Assembly: GCA_030248225.1 (NCBI GenBank)
Contig: JASANE010000493.1
Span: 62,001-126,000 of the forward strand
Source of the DNA: Trileptium ribeirensis
Lineage: Eukaryota > Nematoda > Enoplea > Enoplida > Thoracostomopsidae
Direction of reading: 5' to 3'
Length of the DNA: 64,000 nt
The notes under the pieces were generated by a model. It was not told the origin of the DNA and ran no database searches. It saw nothing but the letters and a program-made list of their open reading frames with translations. Of this stretch, positions 1 to 11,200 are shown in pieces. A program made the position numbers and the translations under genes. Each line of letters opens with the position of its first letter. Within the stretch, counting starts at the first letter, position 1.

Positions 1-3000
1 CAAACCTCAAATTAAAATTTGCACGTTGAAATATAGAAGTAAATAACGCTATATCATATTGTATCTTGATACTTGGACCTGGACGAACCATACTTGCATA
101 TCAGTAGCTAACACAATAGCAACTGATCAACTGATTTGTACTGTAGCAACCATATATAGCAATGGATAATCTAATAATCAAATTAACAAAATATTTTACA
201 CACTATGACAAAAGCCAGAGGTAAAGGCAGAAGCAATATCCAATGTCAGACATTACAGCAAAGCACGATTTACATATGACTTTTAAGGTTACAGCAATAT
301 GTTCGGACCAATTAGTCCACGCATCACGCAATATTGACGCTTAACCACTTCATAGAGCGCAATAACAACTGCCTCAATGTCACATACATTTACCAACAAG
401 AGTTACTATGAAATATACTTTTGAATGAAAATGTTATTATTTGAAAACAATTTCTGTCAATACAAACACATTACTATGTTTCATGTAGCATTATTCCGTT
501 CATGTTTCCATTAGTAGGGTATAGGCTTCGCGATCTGCATATATACCTTATAAATTAAAGCATAACACAATAAACATAGCAACAATGACATCCCTGGCGG
601 AATCAAACAACTCTTATATACGTATACATACAGCGGAAAAGGCGAAGTGACACTTCAAAGGCATATCCGCTACTTAATCTGCCCGCACCTACTTGCTTAT
701 ATAAAACGATTGCATCAAGTTCAATAAGAATATCACACTGGAATATAAGATCCAAAATTACAAATTAACAACACTAATAGCATAGTGGTGTTGTTCATTA
801 ACTCTGTTGTTAGACAAATTGTTATAAAGTTACTGCGTTAATGAGATCAACAATACTATAATTTACAACAACAAAAATTGGTCGTTTAGAGTTACCTATA
901 TAAAATGATCTCGCAATCTACAAAAAAGCTGCAATTATACAAATATATAATGTAAGAAAAGTAAAATCTCTAAAACGATGACACGTTAAAGCCAAAATTT
1001 AAACATTAGTGAATACATTAAAAAATTCAAAATATCGAACTTTTCTATATACCCATTGGATAAAAATATTTCCTTAAAAGGACTTCATATACAATAGAAA
1101 TAGTACAGCTAAATGCAAAATGCTCGCGCTAAAAATATGAATATGGTGTAGAGTTTCTGTCAGATTGTGTAGTTTTGAATCCTTTCTACCTCTGTTGAGA
1201 ACTTCTCAACTGGAAATATTTAGAGAACCGACATTTTAAAAATATGATCAGATATAGGAAAACAAATCACTTAGAATAAAAAATTTCCGAAAGCGATTAT
1301 ATAAAAATACAAGAAATATTAGATTTTTTCTGGCATTTTAAGACTCAAATAATTATAAACGTCATGAACTTTTATTTTTGAGGCCACTCCATGACTACCT
1401 TAATACTAGCTTTATACGAACGAAGAATAAGGTTTGAAAATTAGACAAATTGTAATGTTTTTGCCGTTCCTACCAAATATGTCAGACACTGGGAAGAAGT
1501 TGTAATTGCTGGATTAGCTGAAGCTATTATTATTAAGAGCCTAAAGAACTTAAATATAAAGGCACGTCTAGAGCGGTGACAAAATTAAAAACTTCTTATA
1601 ATTCGTAATTTGTGGTTTTTAAAAAGACACCACGAGAAACACAATTAAAAGCACTTTGCATTTCGGACATACGAGTATATATGTTTAAAAAGTTTGGAAA
1701 TACAGTGAAATGAATAGAAAAAAACTGAACGAACAAAAGTTAAATGGACGACCGGCGAGTGTAGAGTACTTTAAAATTCTATGATACGGAAATCGTCGCC
1801 GCTTAAAAAATTTACGATGCAGCTATGTTATTATTTACACGGCTATCGCATCGCACTAACGAAGAGCCTTTATATGACAAAACAAATTTCACTCTGAAAT
1901 TAGCTCTCTCAAAGTTCATATCTCTGAAACATCAACGGTGATCAGAACAGAGATACAAACAAATATTTATTGGCGTTTTGTGTAGTTATATTTATTTTCT
2001 GCATACCTACAATAAAATAGAAGAGTTCAAAAATCTTAATGTGGCACATTCCAATGAATTTTAATGCATAATAATTAATCAATCTTAGGTGCTCGACAGT
2101 TTGGGGGCACTCAGTATGAATGATGGATATGCTTAGAAGAAAAACAACTTAGAGCGTGGGGTTAGCCTTAGAGTAACCCTTATAATATAACATGCTACCG
2201 ATGGCGGTATATGTTGCTCTTCATTTATTGGGGTACTGTAGAGGCTTTCTCTACACGAGTACCAAAAATCTGCCACTATTGTATTCCCGCTCATTATGAA
2301 CATAGAAATCAAATATAGATGGCCTCATATTGCAGCATTTTCACTATAAGCACTCTAGCAAGCACACTCAAACAGTATATTTCGATTTACGTGTACCATA
2401 GTAGTCTAATTTAGTACGCACAAGCGTAAAAAGTATTTGGTCCACTTTAACCCTTTAATGCACTAATTAACCTTCGTATATCATATTGTATCACAAATTC
2501 GAGCCGGCGCAAGGAATCGAATAAGGTTGCATTATTTTGCGCACCTCAGCGATACTTAGGAGGTAGCGGTCAGTTACCTAAGAAGCCTTCCAATGCGAGC
2601 AAAGCCGGAATAAACCGTACGCAAACGCATGCCGCACGGTAACTTCGTTCAACATACAGCGTAGCATTGTACGCTGTTGAATTTGTTTGTCGTTAAGCAT
2701 CAAAGGGTTAAGCGTAAATCTGGATAAACCTTAAGCGAACTTCAAAGCTATTCAGAAGCTGGTGCTCGTTTACTGAACGAACCCCGCAATTTGGAGGGAA
2801 CAAACAATGTGCCCAATGTAAACGTATGTCACACGGTAATTACACCATGCTTCGTAATTTACGCTCAATAATTTATTGCAGTTCGCACTCACCCGACTTT
2901 ATATAACCACACAACAAGACGGAACGTACGTAATAATTATATCACACTAAATAATAAGCCGTATTAAATATACGAATGTGAGATTCTAATTATATTCCGC

Positions 3001-4450
3001 TGATCTTCATCATCGACGGCCAAACATCATGCTCTGCTGAAACAAAAAATTTAAACTGTACTACATAAAAATAAAAAGTTTATGTCATACTAAGCTAAAA
3101 TCGTATGACACCAAGAATGTATGAAAAAAATTCGTAGAACAGAACCCAAAAACGATCGCATCAGCGTATGAAGGCCAAAAACGTATATATGTATTGACCG
3201 AATGGTATACTCTCCTATTTTTTCGTGGTCTGTTGATGAAACCATACGGGTTTTGCATAAGGTAATAAATTCTACCGCAATATATACTGCTATTCGTCGT
3301 TAGTGATGATACAGGACATCACAGTTTTAAGGACACGATGAACGAGAGACGGATATATATTGCCGAAGCGGTAATGCATCCAGGACCTTGCTTGGATGTT
3401 CTAGAATAAATTCCTAATAAGTTACTACGTTAAAAAAAGTGTAATTGAAGAACAAACGTATGTTAGTGGCTGCAAGCGTCATTCGCTGCGTATATATATA
3501 TACATCATAGACAACAACAACAATCGTAGATAACCTTTCCTTAGAAAGATATTACGACATTATTTTAATCCAACTATTTACTGGTTTCTAAACGAGTATT
3601 TTCTTAATGAGCCAGAACGCCCATGTTTAACACATGTTAACGCCACGTTATTGTCACAGCCGTCAGGCTGTGACTTTGTTTTCGACATTTGTCATACTTT
3701 GCATGTAATACATAGTCCCCAGCAACATCCTCTTGCAACAAGTTAATTTCAAATAGTTGACGTTTTTCCGCATATTAAATATTTAAGAATTTTAAAGAGC
3801 CCAATCTTTAGCCTAGGTCGTTCTCATCGAATAGCCCATCAAAAAACGGCGACCGACCTGCGAAGCGAGACTAGATGGAATACCACTGCGCCATTCGAAG
3901 CTGTAGAATTTAAAAGCATTAGTCTCATAACAGAATTAACCAATACCTGATGGGCAATATATGATATGCAAATAATATATTATTTTGATATAACAAATAA
4001 TGATAAATAATAATAATATATAATATTATATGTAGCATATATAGGTGAACATATGAACACCAGAACGTAAGCTCCAGAAAACTTTCATAAAGTATAGGTT
4101 TCAGTTCAGTATATTCAAACTTAATGTTAACCTGTTTCGACGGTTGAGGTATAGTAAAGGTATTTAGGTCTATTAAAATGATCGTGAATTTTGCATATAA
4201 GCAAAATTTTTGGCTGCGACAATATAACCCAGTATGACAACCTAGCTGTCGCGTAATCCCTATATATAAGCAGTTGCAACAAAAAAACTATTTTGTTGTT
4301 TCAATAGCGTAAGACTGGTTCTATTTCAGTCTTATAAGCGATGAACATACAAACATCGTCCAAACTATCAAAATCGTCTTGAATTTGGGGAAAATCATAT
4401 ATTTATTTTGCTGTGGTACACACAGTTTCAAATGCAAAAGAAGACATAAC
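1..4450. other. AT-rich non-coding DNA, no gene seen
   Basis: Both strands are full of stops and no splice-bounded exon or TE protein was recognised. A slightly more GC-rich patch at about 2480-2710 contains an imperfect stem at 2650-2679 (CAACATACAGCGTA pairing with TACGCTGTTG, with a two-base bulge), probably remnant repeat DNA. A short GC-richer piece at 3840-3905 could be read on the minus strand either as a small open frame or as a decayed tRNA-like unit with a box-A-like TGGCGCAGTGGT. Neither reading is secure. Confidence 0.5.
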
Positions 4451-4481
4451 TATCATGAAAATGAGCTACGTATTCGCATAT

Positions 4482-4552
4482 TGTGCGGCATGGTGGTATA
4501 AGCGTGTAACTTTCATCCGAAAGGATACTAGTTCGAGTCCCTTTAGTGAACT
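4482..4552 (+). repeat. tRNA-like (SINE-type) pol III promoter motif
   Basis: A box-A-like TGGTGGTATAAGCG is followed about 45 bp later by a box-B-like AGTTCGAGTCC, the spacing of an internal RNA polymerase III promoter. Between them is a short ATCC-GAAA-GGAT hairpin, but no convincing seven-base anticodon loop or acceptor stem pairing. This suggests a decayed tRNA or tRNA-derived SINE head rather than a working tRNA gene. Confidence 0.3.
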
Positions 4553-4559
4553 TGCGTTT

Positions 4560-6220
4560 TTAGAGTTTTTCTTGCTTTCATATATTAGATGCTACGCTGT
4601 GGCCGTTGGGTGGAAAGTTACAGTTTAGTTGGATAAATAAAACAATAAAATACTTGGAGTTAGCCAAGTAACTTGTCTATAAAATAAACAATGTCTGAAA
4701 TTTTAAATAGTAGTCGCGAATGTTGGATTTTGAAAGTGCATTCGCAATTGGGTGAACCCAATAAAACGACACTATTCTGAGATGCTAGCCACCATCACTA
4801 ACCTTTAATTTTGAGCAAATTTGTAGACAAAATTATGGTGTTTGTGTCAAACACTTCAAGCTAACACAGAAGCGGTGGGCGAATTAATGTTTAATATGAC
4901 CTAGGGTTTTCAACCCACGGTTATAACCTCTAGTTTATTTTTGTTTTGCTAATATCATCTTTTATCCTTTTCATATTTACAGGTGTGCTGCGGCAACGCA
5001 CAAGTCATATATTTTTCATTGAATTACTGAAGCACTGACAAGTTATAAACTGCTGTCTGCTGTGACCCATTTTTTTACGAAAAACTACACAAATACCCCT
5101 TTAAAGAATACTCACCCAATGCTTATTTTTCTACAGTAGAGCTTGTTGTTCAAACTTTAAACATTTTGTCACATATATAAACTAATAAAATCAATCATTG
5201 TGTCAACATGAACATTAACGTTTAACACCGATGTAACCCAAGCTGCTATGACAGTGTGCTTGTTCTATAGTGGGTATTTGTGAGTATGTGATTCTGTGGA
5301 ATAATTCTATAAAAAGCTAGTTGTTTAATCGTCTACCGGTTGTGGTTTAATCAATAACTGCCGTGCAAATCGCAAATATTGCTTTGTTCGACTTTGAGCT
5401 GCTTGTAAATCGGTGAAATGGTTGTATATATCGTAGTTGCTTAGCCACGGAACGATGGCAAATAGCAAAAATCACTAGACAAATATGTCACGAAAACAAC
5501 ATATAACTATCATAACTATACATATAGTCTGATATTTGATACGAGGGTTAGAAATATAAAAAGAAGCTACATTAATAAAGTACTAATGTTTTAATTAAGC
5601 AGTCTTTACGGGTTAACTTCACACACTGAGTTTATACTCGCATTTACGCAATTGCCCAAAGATTCCATGATTACGCAATTTGTTGTACGTTACTATAAAA
5701 GCGTAACTAGTCTTAAAAGCAGTTTCCTTGTATCAGCAGTATTGGCTCAGTTTCACCTACAAACAATGTCTAAAGAAAAGCTGCTGCTCTACCGATGACA
5801 CGATCTATTTGACCTAAATATACTTAAACACAAAATTATTATATGCTATATTAACTGGGGCGTCGCAAAAGGCGTAGGCAGACGGGCCAGGCAAATCCCA
5901 CTTTTACTGACAAATGTCAAAAATTAGCTAATGAGTTATAACAAAATGAATGTAGGCGATCGGCTCCCTCCACATTTGAAGTGCTTGCTACGCCCTTTAA
6001 TACTAATTTCTATTCCCGAGGGCAGCTGAAAATATCAAGTTATCTTTATATGTCTGTGATCGGAATAGCACTTTAAATACAATTTCGATCAGTATAAACA
6101 CAATTTGTCTGCGATATGAATTTCTATGTTACAGTACAGCGGAGAATATCCTTTATAACCGTATAGCCAGTTATTCACCGATACCACAAAGTCGGGCAAA
6201 AATTTTTGAGCCCGTGAGTA
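4560..6220. other. Non-coding DNA, no feature seen
   Basis: AT-rich sequence with no exon, TE protein or repeat boundary that I can recognise. Confidence 0.4.
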
Positions 6221-6224
6221 AAGT

Positions 6225-6330
6225 GTAGAGGTGAGAATGGGCATTTTAGGCCAGGCCCGAATCTTGATAAGCAGGCCCGAAGTCTGGTCGGGTCCGAATA
6301 AAAACTGAGCAGGCCAGGCCCGAAGTTGGT
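6225..6330 (+). mobile_element. End of CCCGA-repeat non-autonomous element
   Basis: Starts with TAGAGGTGAGAATGGGC and continues into repeated GGCCCGA/GCCCGAAG words. TAGAGGTGAGAA also begins the GAGCC-repeat element near 53160 and, reversed, ends at 56147, and a variant (TAGAGGTCAGAA) occurs at 25920. Related (C)CCGA arrays lie at 25.92-26.02, 28.60-28.74 and 32.44-32.50 kb. The terminus is hAT-like in style. No second end or target duplication was found here, so this is one end or a fragment. Confidence 0.45.
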
Positions 6331-6399
6331 GATAGGTTATATCTAATTTTCCCACAAATTCCAAATCTAGTAAAGGAGCTACTTAAGGAACTGTTATTA

Positions 6400-6620
6400 C
6401 AAAACCGGAGTCTTTTCCTTTAACCCCCGCCGGCCGAAGCGGCTCTATTTTGAAGACAGTGCTAATTTTGCAACATTCAACTCAGCTCGTCGAGCTGCTT
6501 AAGAATATACCCATTTTGACCCAATTTAAAACATTTTTTCGATTCTTTGGTTTCCCAATGATTCCCCATCAATCGGGTAACGGGTTAAGGAGTTATTGGC
6601 ATTTGTGTAACATCCATGTC
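6400..6620. repeat. Diverged copy of foldback-arm sequence
   Basis: Contains TTTTCCTTTAACCCCCGCC, a stretch like 'ttttgaagacagtgctaat' and an 'actcagctcgtcgagct' motif that parallel the arm of the foldback repeat beginning near 6915 and the palindrome at 48.8 kb. It is an old, diverged copy with no coding content. Confidence 0.35.
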
Positions 6621-6914
6621 CAAAGATAACCCTAAGCCTTAGTCTAAGTCGTTGACCCACGAACCTATTGAACTGAATTTAGCTTCATTTGATATATAAA
6701 ATTATATATTAAACGAGAAAAAAATTTTTTACGAAGGAAAACAATTGGGAACACCAAAAACGATGTTTTTACATGTATATTCAATATTAAATGAATAATA
6801 TTTTTCTCGTGTGTGGCTGTAACTCATAACCAACCTTCGGGTAACGGATTTTAATACTTGTTTCTTCGGAAGGGAAAATTATGACTATATGCCCTTCAAT
6901 TTGTTAACCCATTA

Positions 6915-7690
6915 TAAATTAACGGGTTCTTTTCCATTATCCCCCAGCCCGAATTTGATCAATTTTGAAGATACAGAGCTGATTTTGGTACCACTCGATT
7001 CAGCTCGAAAAGGCGATTCAGAAAATACTCATTTTACCTATATCCCGGAAAATTTTTTGTTCGTTTTTTAAGGTCCCAAACCCAAAAATCTTTCTATTCG
7101 CAATATGGTCATGTTTGGTACCTTTCGATTCGGCTTGATGAGAGAAATCTATTGGTATGTAGTATATTTAAATCTACGCCACCGTTAGAAAGTTATAAGG
7201 GCCCAAGCTACCCTAAGGGGCGAAAATAACATGCAGGCCATGCCGTTCTCGATATACTTAGCTAAAGTCCTTATATGAGACATACAGTAAGCGTAAGCTT
7301 AAGTCGGGGGGCTGCCCCCCCAACCCCTTGCTCTAAGCTGTTCCTTTTTCTAACGTTATAACGTACCTCCCACAAGGTTACTTGGGCCCTCGTAACTTTC
7401 TTACGGTGGTGTAGATTTCAATATACTTCATACCAGTAGATTTCTCTATCAAGCCGAGTCGAATGGTACCAAACACGACCATATTTCGAAGAAAAAAATT
7501 TTTGGGTTCCCAAGAGACTATTGATCTAATGAGACTACTAATCGAAAAAAAAATCTGGAATATGGAGAAAAAAGTTTTTTTTTATGAATCGCCTCATCGA
7601 GCTGAATCGATTGGTACCAAAATCAGCTCTGTATCTTCAAAAATGACCAAATTCGAACTGGGGACAATGGAAAAGAACCGATTAACGCAT
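6915..7690. repeat. ~0.78 kb foldback (long inverted repeat) element
   Basis: The left arm (about 6915-7235) and right arm (about 7371-7690) are inverted copies. Examples are AACGGGTTCTTTTCCATTAT on the left against the reverse complement of AATGGAAAAGAACCGATTAA on the right, and 'aaatctacgccaccgttag' against the reverse complement of 'cttacggtggtgtagattt'. The loop of about 135 bp has its own GGGGGG-CTG-CCCCCC hairpin. Arm sequence recurs singly at about 14370-14560 and as another palindrome at 48.83-49.44 kb, so it is a dispersed module. No protein is encoded. Confidence 0.75.
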
Positions 7691-7730
7691 AGTAGGGTGA
7701 GATAATACACTAACATCTATATATCAAGGT

Positions 7731-8050
7731 GTGTCGAAGTTTGGTCGGCGGTGGGGTGCGAGCGACGCCTGCAAGGGGTAGATATGGCCTGTGGATTGGG
7801 AGAGCGACCCTCATTGAAGTAAACCCCTGCCCCAATAAACACCAAAGCTATAATAGTATCTTAATCTAACCGTTTCATATTCATAGCATTAGTTGAAGAA
7901 ACCTTTTACACCCATTAAGAGACAAAACCAGATAGCTTGCTTGAACATTCAGCCGTGTGTACCAGCCACAGACCAGTTCGGAGCTCTTGCTGGCATGGAT
8001 GACGAATGTAAATATAGCATTATATGTATATTAAAGTGACAGTATTATGC
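7731..8050. other. Presumed 3' flank of the cystine-knot gene
   Basis: This lies just past the stop of the minus-strand gene. No clear polyadenylation site was assigned. A GC-richer patch at 7740-7840 looks like remnant repeat. A minus-strand AG after 'catccatgccag' near 7998 could in principle serve as acceptor for an extra 3' exon. Confidence 0.3.
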
Positions 8051-8053
8051 AAA

Positions 8054-8260
8054 TCATTTACATACCACCATATTCGACTGTGTCGGCAATGCACATTCGC
8101 AGCAAACGTTGATCGATATTTCTTCCCAAATCCAGGGTTCATCAAAAACTGGTTCATCGGAATCGAGTTCACGCTGGATTTCTTCCTCTGACATACCAAC
8201 TTTTCTATAGTCGTCCGGCCTTAGTGGAATGCAGTCCTTTTCACTAACGCGTCGTAGCAC
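8054..8260 (-). CDS. Exon D: C-terminal half of the cystine knot
   Basis: The acceptor is TGAATATCTCAG at 8272-8261. The exon opens with VLRRVSEKDC, completing MK|VLRR from exon C in phase 0. It carries Cys607 and the terminal CCEC (650-653) after EPWIWEEISINV. A segment of about 30 acidic residues (SEEEIQRELDSDEP) sits between Cys607 and the last strand; I recall this loop as shorter in insect Trunk/PTTH. The frame ends at TGA (8056-8054), 12 residues after the CxC. A possible donor GTATGT lies in the last codons (minus strand, near 8065), so an alternative or extra 3' exon cannot be excluded. Confidence 0.8.
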   Translation of the reverse strand: MLRRVSEKDCIPLRPDDYRKVGMSEEEIQRELDSDEPVFDEPWIWEEISINVCCECALPTQSNMVVCK

Positions 8261-11200
8261 CTGAGATATTCAGTAACACTAATAGATATAAAAATATTGA
8301 ATCGTAGAAGCCTGCCAAACCGCAATTTGTAAGCTTCGCAAGAACAGCGATCTGCATGTGTTGTGGCTCATTGGCTTCTACAGAGAAGGAAAATAATATT
8401 ATTTTTTACAGAACCTGCTAAGAAATTCAACAGCGTTAAAACGATCTTGTCGTACGCAGCGCAGGTGCAATGCTAATTACAATGGATTGCCGAAACCCGG
8501 TATTCTATTCGCGCTATTACTAGACCTTACACATATCCTACGCAGCAAAACAGCAATGCTAATTACAGTGGATTGCCGAAAGCCATTATTTTATTCGCGC
8601 TATTACGTGACATCATGCATACCCTACGCTGCGCAAATGCAATGCTAATTGCAGTGGATTGCCGAAAGCCGGTATTCTATTCGCGCTATTACGTGACCTG
8701 ATGCATAGCCTGCACACAATAAATAACAAAAACGAACTGTTTTCCCATATAAGTTCAGGCGCGTTTGTTTAATACGTCTGTAAAACCTTTTCTTTGAACA
8801 TTTTAGTTTAAATATGTTTGCATTATTTGTTCACTACAGACAATACGTTTTAAAGTCTAGTTATCATTATGCATCTTAAATAAGTAATGAACATTCGCTC
8901 ACTCAAGTGTTTGTGAAGGTGGTCCACAAAATATTTCATATGAGTGACAATTGTGGCTAGTGGTGACGGTTGGCATTTATTTAACTCGGTTCTGCAGGAA
9001 AGCCACGTAGGGGAGTCAGGCCCATTTTTATATTAAACCTTTTTCCTTGTTGATTTAATGGTTTGCTTATATTTGCTCAATTTGTATTGGAATTTATTGT
9101 ATCAAATTCGCAAATGGGATGCTGAATAAAACTGTACTCAATACAGCGTGCCGGCACAATATTTACTTACAACACGACGCTTACGAGTTCAATTCTGGAG
9201 TGTTCGATTTTTAAAGGTTTTAATAACCGAGCTTTTCAAGCATATTATACTGCTTAAATACATCAGGCCAACCCGTGTTACGGAGATGGCAAGCCGAATA
9301 CGAGCGAACAGTTTTTTGTTGAGAGTCAAGCTGCGCTAACCAGGACTGGAGGAAATCTGAGCTAGATGTTAAAATTAAGTTTTTTATTGTCCCTACCTAA
9401 CACATTATCATACCGTTCAATCTTTTTTAACGGCAGCTACGACAATCTGACGTTCGTTACGCCAATTCTTACATTTGGAAATGTTTCATATATACCAATC
9501 GGGTTTTTTGCAAAAAGGAATATACAAAGACGTTTAATATCGGTACGAAATACAAATTTACCTTCATATAAAAACCTTTGCCGATACAATTTGAACGCCC
9601 GAACCAGCAAGTATTCGAAGTGCATGTCGCATTGCGGACATACCGCGGGAAATAGTTTGAGCCGAGATCAACCCAGTCAACCAACGTATCACAGTGCCAA
9701 AGGTTGTTGTTGATGTTTTGACGAAAAAGCTCTAATTCGTTATTGTTGGTGGTGCTGCTGTACAAATCATCATTCATGTATTCATTAGAGACTGAGGAGC
9801 CATCTGTGTCACTTGTTTCGATATGTTCAATTAAGACATTACCGGTATCTCTTGCCTTTCTACTCAAACTGCTAGAATCTAAAATTTGAAGTTCTAAGTC
9901 GGCGCCTGCGCTTGATCTTCTTTTGCCAGCAACACTCACCGCCTTATGATTATTTCGATCACCAGCAGCGGCATACTCTGCCCTAGTAATATCTGAAATA
10001 GTAGACAACTCCACCGGTGACGCGTCATGTTGCAGTAGAGAGTTAGCATAAAGTCGTGCCTTTTCGTGAACAATTTTCTGCGATAATTCAGCAATCTGCT
10101 CCTTTTCCGAAAAAGTCAAATTATTTTTAGATATATGTTGATTATAGAGATCCTGTAATTCTTTAAGCCTCTCGCTGGTTAGTGCATTAGTTTCTGATTG
10201 CGGAAACGAATAGTCATCAAACGATGACACACTGCCTCTAAAAGAGTGTCCGCCGCTCTTGTAAATACTGCGACCCAATCCGACTGTTCCGCTAGCATAA
10301 CTACCCGTATTAGCACCGTTGTTATTCTGATGTCTTCTACGCTTGAGAAACCATGGCTCTGGCCGCGTATGCCTGATTAAATGTCGGCTGTCACTAAGTG
10401 GCTTTGTGATCCGCTGGGAAGAGCCTGTATTGTGCAACGCAGAGTGCCTCCTATCCAAATTTTTCAAGTTAGCCGATAACTTTCCATCTGGGTCATTTTT
10501 CTTTATAAGATGCAAGAGATTAGAATAGGGACCATTTGATATTATTTGTCGATGACCTGGAACACTGTAAAAAGCAGAGTGGTCGGGAAATCGATGCTGG
10601 AATAATTCAGCTTCCGATGAGTAAGTACGTTCTTTGGATTTACGTTTTTCCGGAGCAGTGTTAGATGATAATGTCGAGATCGGCGAAATATTGGACCCTG
10701 TGGAAAAAAGATCACAGTAATATTGAAGAACTAACAAAAACGGCTGTGGCCGACGACTAGTGTCCAACGTAATGATTAAAGCTCTTAAAAATGGTCCGAT
10801 TTTAAAGACCATGTTATCTACTATAAAAGCATATAGTATAGCATACAGTATAATAATATATAGCATATCTATATTTCAAGAGTAACACTTCGCTTGATCA
10901 GTTAATATATTTTAATATGCACGAGCTTACGTTTGCTTTATAGGTGCTACATAAAGATTAGCAGTGTATAAAAAGCATGTGCTGCGTAGAAAAGAACTAC
11001 GTGCTTGCAATAACTAAATAATGCAGTTTTTCAATAGTTTCATATTTAATAGGTCGAATTTTTTCTCAGAAAATCTGAGAGCAGCGCCGTCTCGATTTTT
11101 GAAAACAGCGCTAAGTTTTCTGGAAAAGCAGATTCAACCAACTAAAATAGTTTGTTATTATTGGTGTATTTTACCTTAATAATTCGTATTAGTTTGACAA

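Noticed and set aside
6089..6364. 91-codon minus-strand frame with repeated RAWP words
   Set aside because: Derived from the CCCGA simple-word array of an element end, not from a gene.
7463..7705. 80-codon plus-strand frame
   Set aside because: Lies in the right arm of the foldback; the mirrored left arm gives a different frame, so the openness is incidental.
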